Shown here piece by piece: positions 15,460 to 22,719 of a stretch of DNA of 64,000 bases; positions within the stretch are counted from its first letter, which is position 1; every line of letters starts with the position of its first letter. The notes under the pieces were generated by a model. That model ran no database searches. It had not been told where the DNA came from and saw only the letters and a program-made list of their open reading frames with translations. The position numbers and the translations under genes were made by a program. The DNA comes from Xanthomonas floridensis (GTDB lineage: Bacteria > Pseudomonadota > Gammaproteobacteria > Xanthomonadales > Xanthomonadaceae): contig NZ_LXNG01000016.1 in assembly GCF_001642575.1 (NCBI RefSeq), positions 1 through 64,000 of the forward strand, read 5' to 3'.

Positions 15460-16878
15460 CTACCCGCGTGTCTTTGCATACGCTGCCAGGGCCGCATCGC
15501 GCCCCTCGGCCAGCCCGATGATGGGTGAGCGCGGATACTCCGGCGCCAGGCGTGCGAGCGACAACGGATGCTGCCATGGCGCAAAGCGCTCCTTCACTGG
15601 CAACTTGCCGAGCTCGGGCACCCAGCGCGTGATGTACGCCGCTTGCGGATCGAATTTTTCCGCCTGTGTCACCGGATTGAACACGCGAAAATACGGCGCG
15701 GCATCGGCGCCGGTGCCAGCCACCCATTGCCACCCCATGGTGTTGTTGGCCAGGTCCGCATCCACCAGCGTGTCCCAGAACCAGCGCGCACCTTCGACCC
15801 AGTGCACGCGCAGATGCTTGCACAACAGACTGGCCACGATCATGCGCACGCGGTTGTGCATCCAGCCGGTATGCCACAGCTGGCGCATGCCGGCATCGAC
15901 GATGGGGATGCCGGTGCGCCCGCGTTGCCAGGCCTGCAACGTCACCGGATCGGCCTTGGCCCAGTCGAAGCCTTCGAAGCGCGGATTGAGATTCTGGTTG
16001 GTGGTCTCCGGGAAATGGTGCAGCAGGTGATAGGCGAAATCGCGCCAGCCCAGCTGCCGGATATAGCCATCGATCTCTGCACCGTTGCGCGCATTGCGCT
16101 GTGCGTTCAACGCAGCGGCGATCCGCCACGGCGCGATCTCGCCGAAGTGCAGGTGCGGCGACAGTTGCGAGGTGCCGACACGATCGGGACGGTCACGATT
16201 TTCGCGGTAGCCGGACAGCGCGCCATCGATGAAGATTTCCAGCAGCTCGTGCGCACCGGCCTCGCCTGGCTGCCAGTGCTCCCAGAAACCCTGGTCCCAG
16301 CTCAGCGTCGGCACCAGCCCCAGGGTGTCCAGCGCTTCGCTCTTGAGTTTGGCTGGCAACGGCGGCAGGCTTCGCGGTGCCGGCACCGCGTCGGGCAACT
16401 GCAGCTGGGTCAGCGCGTTGCGCCAGAACGGAGTGAAGACCTTGTACGGGCCGCCCTGCTGGGTGCTCAGCTGCCAGGGCTCGAACAACAGCGCCGAATT
16501 GCAGCTCTGCACCTCGATGCCGCGCTCGCGCAGGCTGCGTTTGATCTGTGCATCGCGCGGCTGGGTGGCCGGCTCGTATTTGCGATTCCAGTACACCGCC
16601 ACCGCATCGGTTTGCGCGATCACCTCATCGAGCACCCGCGCGCTGTTGCCGGCGCGAATCACCAGGCCGCTGCCCAGCGCGCGCAAGCCCGCATCCAGCG
16701 CCGCCAGCGCGCGATGTCGCCAGCTGCGCGAGGCCGCGCCCGGTGTCCACTCGCCTTCTTCGTGCGGCGCATCGATATAGAGCGGGATCGGATGGTGCCC
16801 GGCATCGAGTGCGGCACGCAGGGCCGGATTGTCTTCCAGGCGCAGATCGCGACGGAACCAGACGATGGCGTATGACAT
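15460..16878 (-). CDS. phrB: Deoxyribodipyrimidine photolyase
   Basis: The enzyme uses blue light and FADH2 to split cyclobutane pyrimidine dimers in DNA. The 472-residue protein starts MSYAIVWFRRDLRLEDNPAL, the hallmark antenna-domain start. The C-terminal FAD-binding domain has TSQLSPHLHFGEIAPWRI, RQLGWRDFAYHLL, GRTGIPIVDAGMRQLWHTGW and MHNRVRMIVASLLCKHL. The electron-transfer tryptophans in WVEGARWFWDTLVDADLANN and MGWQWVAGTGADAAPYFRVF are retained, so it should be active. Start at 16878 is chosen because homology begins there; upstream in-frame codons read unlike protein. A long gap holding an inverted repeat separates it from dnaB. Confidence 0.96.
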   Translation of the reverse strand: MSYAIVWFRRDLRLEDNPALRAALDAGHHPIPLYIDAPHEEGEWTPGAASRSWRHRALAALDAGLRALGSGLVIRAGNSARVLDEVIAQTDAVAVYWNRKYEPATQPRDAQIKRSLRERGIEVQSCNSALLFEPWQLSTQQGGPYKVFTPFWRNALTQLQLPDAVPAPRSLPPLPAKLKSEALDTLGLVPTLSWDQGFWEHWQPGEAGAHELLEIFIDGALSGYRENRDRPDRVGTSQLSPHLHFGEIAPWRIAAALNAQRNARNGAEIDGYIRQLGWRDFAYHLLHHFPETTNQNLNPRFEGFDWAKADPVTLQAWQRGRTGIPIVDAGMRQLWHTGWMHNRVRMIVASLLCKHLRVHWVEGARWFWDTLVDADLANNTMGWQWVAGTGADAAPYFRVFNPVTQAEKFDPQAAYITRWVPELGKLPVKERFAPWQHPLSLARLAPEYPRSPIIGLAEGRDAALAAYAKTRG

Positions 16879-17398
16879 GCGGACTCGGCAGCGACGGCAG
16901 GGCTGCGCAGCATAAGCCAGCAGATGCAACGATGGCGCGATACGGCGGCGGGCGTTTCTGCTGCGGCAAGGACCCTGCAGCAAACTCTCAGCCTCGGTCG
17001 AGTGCGCGGTGCCCTCACCGCTGGCGGGACACGCCGTTAACCCGTCCATGCGGGCTCGGTGGCGGCATCCATGCCACCATCGCTTCCGCAATCGGCGAGG
17101 ACACCGCACCGGACAGTTGCCTGGTGGTTTTTGAAAACTCTACGCACCGACCAACTTGCCTGGTCCTTGCCCGCTCACCGTCGCAGAACCTTTGGCGGCG
17201 TGGACGCTGCCGAAGGGCTTACATGTACATGGATGTACTTGCGGCGTGTCCTGCGATGGCGGGCGGGCAAGGACCACCCAGCCAAGCCGCAGATCGCACG
17301 TTCTGTACCTGATACATCCGCACCGTATCCGCGCAACGCTGGCGCCCCCCGCGTAGCGCGAGCGCAATAGTCATGCGATCGACTCCATCACCTGCCGA
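16879..17398. other. Long intergenic region upstream of phrB
   Basis: This 520-bp stretch lies between the dnaB stop and the phrB start. It holds the inverted-repeat element described separately and, presumably, the phrB promoter. No protein-like frame was recognised. Confidence 0.5.
17161..17276. repeat. Inverted repeat, possible intergenic hairpin element
   Basis: TGGTCCTTGCCCGC (17161-17174) is exactly inverted at 17263-17276. Similarity continues imperfectly on both sides: TCGCAG on the left arm's inner side is mirrored, and CTTG-containing flanks lie outside. The roughly 88 bases between include ACATGTACATGGATGTACTT, itself locally palindromic. It may be a dispersed repeat; other copies were not seen in this window. 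Confidence 0.6.
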
Positions 17399-18829
17399 CT
17401 ACTCAAAACTGCCCACCGAATCGTGCGACAGATTGTCGAAGCGGGTGTATTCGCCGAAGAACTTGAGCTTGCAGGAGCCGGTCGGGCCGCCGCGGTGCTT
17501 GCCGATGATGATCTCGGCCAGGCCCTTGTCCGGCGAATTTTCCTTGTTGTAGTAATCGTCGCGGTAGATGAAGACGATCATGTCCGCGTCCTGCTCGATT
17601 GCGCCGGATTCGCGCAAGTCGGCCATCACCGGGCGCTTGTCGGTACGGGTTTCCAGCGAGCGGTTGAGCTGCGACAGCGCAATCACCGGTACGTTGAGCT
17701 CCTTGGCCAGGCCCTTGAGACCACGCGAGATTTCCGAAATTTCGGTCGCGCGGTTCTCGCTATTGCCCGGCACCGACATCAGCTGCAGGTAGTCGATGAC
17801 GATCAGGCCCAGGTCGTGTTCGCGCTTGAGCCGGCGGCACTTGGAACGCAGCACTTCCGGCGACACGCCCGGCGTGTCGTCGATGAAGATCTTGGTTTCC
17901 TTCAGCATCTTGATCGCGCCGGTCACGCGCGCCCAATCCTCGTCTTCCAGCGCACCGGTACGCAGGCGCTGCGCATTGATGCGGCCGTTGGAGGAGATCA
18001 GGCGCATCGCCAGCTGCGAGGCCGACATTTCCATGGAAAACACCGCAACGCCCTTTTTGGACTTGATCGCGGCGTATTCGGCAATGTTCAGCGCGAAGGT
18101 GGTCTTGCCCATGGCCGGACGCGCCGCCAGGATGATCAGGTCGGTCGGCTGCAGGCCGGCCGTCATCGCATCGAAATCGTTGTAACCGGTCGGCAGGCCG
18201 GTGATGTTGCCGCCATTTTCGAAGCGGTTGCGCAACTCTTCGAACGCATCCTTCAAGGCGCCGGGCATTGCCACGAAATCGGTACGCCCGCGCGCGCCGG
18301 CTTCGGCGATCTTGAACACGGCTTTTTCGGCCGAGGACAGCAACTCGACGCTGTCGCGCCCCTCTGGCTGGAAGCCATCGTTGACGATCGTGGTGCCCAC
18401 TTCGATCAACTGCCGCAGCACCGCCTTGTCGCGCACGATTTCCGCATACGCGGCGATGTTGGCTGCCGACGGCGTGGTGCTGGCCAGCTCGATCAAATAA
18501 GCACCATCGCCCACCTGCTCCAGCTTGCCCTGCGATTCGAACCATTCGCCCAGGGTCACTGCGTCGAACGGGCGATCCTTCTCGTTCAATTCGCGAATCG
18601 CGCGGTAGATCAACCGGTGGTCGCGGCGATAGAAGTCGTTTTCGGTCAGTTGATCGTTGACGCGGTCGAACGCGTCCGGCGCCAGCATCAGCCCGCCAAG
18701 TACGGCCTGCTCGGCCTCGACCGAATGCGGCGGTACGCGCAGTTGATCAAGGCGCGGCTCGGGACGATCGTAATCGTCGTCGTCGCGATCGCGATTGCGC
18801 TTGGAACGGAAACCAGGACGAGCGGACAT
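17399..18829 (-). CDS. dnaB: Replicative DNA helicase DnaB
   Basis: The hexameric helicase unwinds the replication fork ahead of DNA polymerase III and recruits primase. The 476-residue protein has the N-terminal helicase-primase interaction domain (PPHSVEAEQAVLGGLMLAPDAF). A RecA-like core follows: Walker A ARPAMGKTTFALN at about residue 235, Walker B LIVIDYLQLM, and the arginine-finger region GLAEIIIGKHRGGPTG. A charged, low-complexity start (SKRNRDRDDDDYDRPEPR) precedes the domain. Start at 18829 is preferred because longer in-frame sequence reads unlike DnaB. A perfect DnaA box lies upstream. Confidence 0.97.
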   Translation of the reverse strand: MSARPGFRSKRNRDRDDDDYDRPEPRLDQLRVPPHSVEAEQAVLGGLMLAPDAFDRVNDQLTENDFYRRDHRLIYRAIRELNEKDRPFDAVTLGEWFESQGKLEQVGDGAYLIELASTTPSAANIAAYAEIVRDKAVLRQLIEVGTTIVNDGFQPEGRDSVELLSSAEKAVFKIAEAGARGRTDFVAMPGALKDAFEELRNRFENGGNITGLPTGYNDFDAMTAGLQPTDLIILAARPAMGKTTFALNIAEYAAIKSKKGVAVFSMEMSASQLAMRLISSNGRINAQRLRTGALEDEDWARVTGAIKMLKETKIFIDDTPGVSPEVLRSKCRRLKREHDLGLIVIDYLQLMSVPGNSENRATEISEISRGLKGLAKELNVPVIALSQLNRSLETRTDKRPVMADLRESGAIEQDADMIVFIYRDDYYNKENSPDKGLAEIIIGKHRGGPTGSCKLKFFGEYTRFDNLSHDSVGSFE

Positions 18830-18905
18830 GGACAAACAGACCTGACGCAGGGACACGAGGGCAGGAAGCATAGTCACCGGCGACGCCGACGACCATGCAC
18901 AACTC

Positions 18906-18914
18906 TGTGGATAA
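18906..18914 (-). promoter_or_regulatory. DnaA box upstream of dnaB
   Basis: The minus-strand sequence TTATCCACA is an exact match to the consensus DnaA-binding 9-mer and lies 76 bases ahead of the dnaB start codon, on the same strand. It may couple helicase expression to DnaA activity. A single box and no A/T-rich unwinding region argue against an origin here. Confidence 0.6.
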
Positions 18915-19049
18915 CTAGTGGACAGCCGGTGCAGCACTTTTCTACGCCGACCCTGTCGCACCGGCCGCGACCCTTGCCCTGCCTGGGTTTGCCCGCCCCC
19001 GCCGGGCCCTGCGGCCCGCGCGATGTCGGCACCACAGGCTGTGATCAAC

Positions 19050-19604
19050 TCAACGCTTCAGGTGCTCGACCAGGCCCAGGAAGGCATCGACGAAGCCCTG
19101 CAGGAATTTGCGGCTGTCGGCATTGGCAATGGTGTCGTCCGGGCCGAACAGGCCATCCTTGTAGTGCAAGAACACCTCGGGCTGGCCGAGCACCTGCATG
19201 TTCAAATACGCCAGCACGTTGCGCAGGTGTTGCTGCGCGGTCGCGGTGCCGATCGCACCGACCGAGATGCCGACCACCGCCGCCGGCTTGCCGGCAAACG
19301 CACTGTCGCCATACGGCCGCGAGCCGGTGTCGATGGCGTTCTTGAGCACGCCGGGGATCGAGCGGTTGTATTCGGGGGTCACGAACAGCACCGCGTCGGC
19401 GGCGCGGATCTGTTGCTTCAGGCGCGTGCCTTCGGCCGGGAAATCACCGTCGCGGTCCTGGTTGTACAGCGGGATATCGCCGATCTCCACATACTCGAAC
19501 ACGGCCTTGTCGCCAGCAAGATGCGCCAGCGCGCGCGCCAGCTGGCGGTTATAGGACTCTGCACGCAGGCTGCCGACCAGCACGGCGATGGTGAGCTTGC
19601 TCAT
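19050..19604 (-). CDS. NADPH-dependent FMN reductase (ChrR/YieF-like)
   Basis: A 184-residue flavodoxin-fold reductase that transfers electrons from NAD(P)H via FMN to quinones, azo or nitro compounds or metal ions. The phosphate-binding loop is VGSLRAESYNRQLA (residues 10-23), with the motif LFVTPEYNRSIPGVLKNAID typical of this family. Length and motifs are normal. The gene is oriented like dnaB and asnB but separated by gaps of over 200 bp on both sides. The substrate cannot be told from sequence. Start ATG at 19604. Confidence 0.92.
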   Translation of the reverse strand: MSKLTIAVLVGSLRAESYNRQLARALAHLAGDKAVFEYVEIGDIPLYNQDRDGDFPAEGTRLKQQIRAADAVLFVTPEYNRSIPGVLKNAIDTGSRPYGDSAFAGKPAAVVGISVGAIGTATAQQHLRNVLAYLNMQVLGQPEVFLHYKDGLFGPDDTIANADSRKFLQGFVDAFLGLVEHLKR

Positions 19605-19725
19605 GGGTACGCTCCGTGGAAACAGGGCCCCACCCTACCCAGCAGCATGCTCAGGGTTGGTGAAACGGCGCCCGGCTCCGGCCACTGCGTCGCAACTGCA
19701 GGCAGTGCGCCGATCCCTTCCCGGC

Positions 19726-19750
19726 CCGATTTCCGATTTCCGATTTCCGA
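19726..19750. repeat. Short tandem heptamer array CCGATTT
   Basis: CCGATTT repeats three times and is followed by a partial fourth copy, between asnB and the FMN reductase gene. It is one of three related heptamer arrays in the window (see 40346 and 40451). Confidence 0.8.
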
Positions 19751-19834
19751 GTCGAAGCTACAAGCAACAGCAACACTCCGCGCACCGCAGTGCCATTTTC
19801 AGCACCTAACCACTGCGCGCCGCCACAACCCCGA

Positions 19835-21775
19835 TCAGCGCGTGATGGCCGCGCGTTGTTCGCGCCAGTGCGCCTGCCAGGCCTGGAACATCAGCACCGT
19901 CCACAGGTGCGTATGCCATTTGCGTTCGCCGCCGTTGAAGTCGCGCCACAAGCCGGCCACGGTATCGGCGGCAAACACGCCCTCGCGCTGCAGCGTGCCA
20001 TGCGCCAGCAGATCATCGGCCCAGCCATGCAGATCGCCGCGCAGCCACGCGCTGACCGGCGCGCCGAAGCCGCGCTTGCCGCGGTAGACCATCGGGTCGG
20101 GCAGATACCGGCACAGCACGCGCTTGAGCAGGTACTTGCTGACCCCGTCGCGGTACTTCAGCGATAACGGCAACGACCAAGCGAATTCGGCCACGCGCCA
20201 GTCCAGCAGCGGCGCGCGCGCCTCCAGTCCCACCGCCATGGTGGTGCGATCCACCTTGCACAGCAGATCGTCGGGCAGATACGCGGCGAAATCGGCCAGC
20301 ATCATCGCGTCGGCCGGCGTACCCGACCCATGCAGCGGGTCGGCCAGGCTGTAAAAGCTTTCCGGCTCGGTGGCACCCAGCACCACCGCGGCCGGATCGC
20401 GCCAGCGCGAGATACGGTTGCGGTAGATGTCGCCGATGCCCCGTGCGCCGGCTTCGGCCACCAGCGCGGCCAGCCCACCGGTACGCGAGGATTCGCCATT
20501 GCTGCGCGCTGCCAGCGCCATCAGCCGACGCAGCGGGCCGGGCACCAGCCCATGCATGCGCCAGTTACGCAGCGCGCGCTGGTAACGGCCATAGCCGAAG
20601 AACAATTCGTCGCCGCCATCGCCAGACAGCGCCACCGTCACTCCACCGCGCGCCAGCCGCGCCACCAGCGCCGTAGGCACCTGCGAGGCATCGGCAAACG
20701 GCTCGTCGAACATGTCCGGCAGGCTCGGCACCACCGCCAGCGCGTCGGCGCCGCTGACGTACAGCTCGGTGTGGTCGGTATGCAGATGCGTGGCCACTTC
20801 GCGCGCCAGCGGCGCCTCGTCATGGTGCGAGCCTTCGAAGCCGATGCTGAAGGTGTGCACCGGCTGCGTGCTCTGCGCCTGCATCATCGCGGTGACGATG
20901 GACGAATCGGTCCCGCCGGACAGGAATACGCCCACCGGCACATCGGCCACCATGCGCAGCGCCACGGCATCGCGCAGCACGCCGTCCAGCTGGTCTTCGG
21001 CCTGCGCATCGGTGCCGGTGAACGGCGTTGCCAGCGCGCGCTGCATCGCCTCGCGCGCATTCCAGAACGGTTGCTGTGCCTGATCGGGTCGATGCGCGGC
21101 CGCACCGGCGGCGACAGTCTGCGCATCCACGCGCAGCACCCGGCCCGGCATCAGCTTGAAGGTGTGCTCGTGGATGCAGGCCGGCGCCGGAATGTAGCCC
21201 AGCCGCAGCAGCAGGGTCAGCGCATTGCGATCGACCCCGTTGTCGAAGTCCGGGTGCTGCCACAGCGCCTTGAGTTCGGAGCCGAACACCAGCGTGTCGC
21301 CGGCCCAGCCGTAGTACAGCGGCTTCTTGCCGACGCGGTCGCGCGCCAGGAACAGGCAGTTGTCGCGCTCATCCCACAATGCGAGGGCGAACATGCCGTT
21401 GCAGCGGGTCAGGGTGTCGTCCAGCCCCCACTCCACCACCGCCGCCAGCAGCACTTCGGTATCGGAATGCCCCCGGAAGCGATGCCCCAGCGCGGCCAGC
21501 GCGCCACGCAGCTGCGCGAAGTTGTAGACCTCGCCGTTATAGGCCAGCACGTAGCGGCCATCGGCCGAGCGCATCGGCTGATGGCCCAGCGGCGACAGAT
21601 CCAGGATGCTCAGGCGCTGATGCGCCAGGGCCACGCCGGCCTGCGCATCGCACCAGCTGCCGGCATCGTCGGGGCCGCGATGGCGCAACGCCGCGCCCAT
21701 CGGCCGCACCAACGCCTCGAGCTGTTCGCCATGCAGCCGCGGCGAGGCCATCAGCAATCCTGCCAGTCCGCACAT
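19835..21775 (-). CDS. asnB: Asparagine synthase, glutamine-hydrolysing
   Basis: The enzyme makes asparagine (or amidates another carboxyl group) from aspartate, ATP and glutamine. The 646-residue protein begins MCGLAG, so Cys2 becomes the N-terminal nucleophile of the glutaminase domain. Also seen are the HRGPDD motif near residue 33, LAYNGEVYN near 79, the ATP pyrophosphatase loop VFLSGGTDSSIVTAMM at about 281-296, and SGDGGDELFFGYGRY. Its length exceeds E. coli AsnB (554) and is nearer the amidotransferase types that modify cell-surface or secondary metabolites, so a role in surface polysaccharide or peptide is possible but unsupported by neighbours. Start fixed by the MCG motif. Confidence 0.93.
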   Translation of the reverse strand: MCGLAGLLMASPRLHGEQLEALVRPMGAALRHRGPDDAGSWCDAQAGVALAHQRLSILDLSPLGHQPMRSADGRYVLAYNGEVYNFAQLRGALAALGHRFRGHSDTEVLLAAVVEWGLDDTLTRCNGMFALALWDERDNCLFLARDRVGKKPLYYGWAGDTLVFGSELKALWQHPDFDNGVDRNALTLLLRLGYIPAPACIHEHTFKLMPGRVLRVDAQTVAAGAAAHRPDQAQQPFWNAREAMQRALATPFTGTDAQAEDQLDGVLRDAVALRMVADVPVGVFLSGGTDSSIVTAMMQAQSTQPVHTFSIGFEGSHHDEAPLAREVATHLHTDHTELYVSGADALAVVPSLPDMFDEPFADASQVPTALVARLARGGVTVALSGDGGDELFFGYGRYQRALRNWRMHGLVPGPLRRLMALAARSNGESSRTGGLAALVAEAGARGIGDIYRNRISRWRDPAAVVLGATEPESFYSLADPLHGSGTPADAMMLADFAAYLPDDLLCKVDRTTMAVGLEARAPLLDWRVAEFAWSLPLSLKYRDGVSKYLLKRVLCRYLPDPMVYRGKRGFGAPVSAWLRGDLHGWADDLLAHGTLQREGVFAADTVAGLWRDFNGGERKWHTHLWTVLMFQAWQAHWREQRAAITR

Positions 21776-21938
21776 CGTCAGCGCTCCCCGCGCAATGCAA
21801 TGCTGCCGGCAACGCACCATCGCGCTGCGGCTGCGGCGCCTGGAGCCCGATCCGAGCGCCGCGCGCCGCTTGGCGCAGGAGAGCGACCATGCAGGCACGA
21901 CAGTGGCAGGACCGTACCAGACCGGTGGCGCACGCCGC

Positions 21939-22577
21939 TCATGCCGTCACCGAAACGGGTGCCGGCATCGGCACGCATCCGGGCAGCGCGCGCACGCGCT
22001 GCAGCCAGGCGCCGATCGCCGGCCAGCGTTCCAGGTCGAAGCCGCCGTCTTCGGCGCAATGGGTGTAGGCGAACAGGGCGATATCGGCGATGCCGTAGTC
22101 GCTGCCGGTAAACCAGGCCTGCTGCTGCAGGTGCTGCTCCATCACTGCCAATGCCTGCTCGCCGCGCACGCGCAGCTGCGGCAGCTCGGCGCGACGCGCC
22201 GCATCGGGCGCGGTCCACAGGCTGATGAAACGTGCCACCGCCACGTACGGCTCATGGCTGTATTGCTCGAAGAACATCCAGCTCAGCGCCTGCGCGCGTT
22301 GCCATGCGTCGGTGGGCAGGTACGGGGTGCCCTCGGCCAGCCAGAACAGGATCGCATTGGACTCGGTCAGCACGCGGCCATCGTCGCGCTCCACCATCGG
22401 CACCTTGCCGTTGGGATTCTTGGCCAGGTACTCGGGCATGCGGGTCTGCCCGGCCACGCTGTCGACCTCGACCCAGTGGTAGCGGCTGCCCAGCTGTTCC
22501 AGCAGCAGGCGCACCTTGTAGCAGTTGCCTGAACTGGACATGCCATGGACGGTCAACGGGGGACGCACGGTCGACAT
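21939..22577 (-). CDS. Glutathione S-transferase
   Basis: A 212-residue cytosolic transferase conjugating or reducing substrates with glutathione. The N-terminal thioredoxin fold contains MSSSGNCYKVRLLLEQLG (catalytic Ser/Cys region) and NPNGKVPMVERDDGRVLTES, the cis-Pro and glutathione-gamma-Glu contacts. The C-terminal helical domain includes GSDYGIADIALFAYTH. Start ATG at 22577 is preferred; a TTG lies immediately upstream. It is a single gene between asnB and the DUF3857 gene, all on the same strand. The substrate is unknown. Confidence 0.92.
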   Translation of the reverse strand: MSTVRPPLTVHGMSSSGNCYKVRLLLEQLGSRYHWVEVDSVAGQTRMPEYLAKNPNGKVPMVERDDGRVLTESNAILFWLAEGTPYLPTDAWQRAQALSWMFFEQYSHEPYVAVARFISLWTAPDAARRAELPQLRVRGEQALAVMEQHLQQQAWFTGSDYGIADIALFAYTHCAEDGGFDLERWPAIGAWLQRVRALPGCVPMPAPVSVTA

Positions 22578-22719
22578 CAAGCTGGCTCCGCGGCAGCGAC
22601 GAGGGGGCTGGCAGTGTCACAGCCCCGTGCGCCTTTGCAAAGCCCTGCGCGCAGCGGCAGCGGCCGGTTGCCACGGCGACAGGGCGGCAGTTCGGGCGGC
22701 GTGGATCTCTCGCCCGCCC

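Noticed and set aside
18906..18914. Replication origin
   Set aside because: A single DnaA box without clustered boxes, an A/T-rich element or dnaA/dnaN neighbours; better explained as a dnaB regulatory site.
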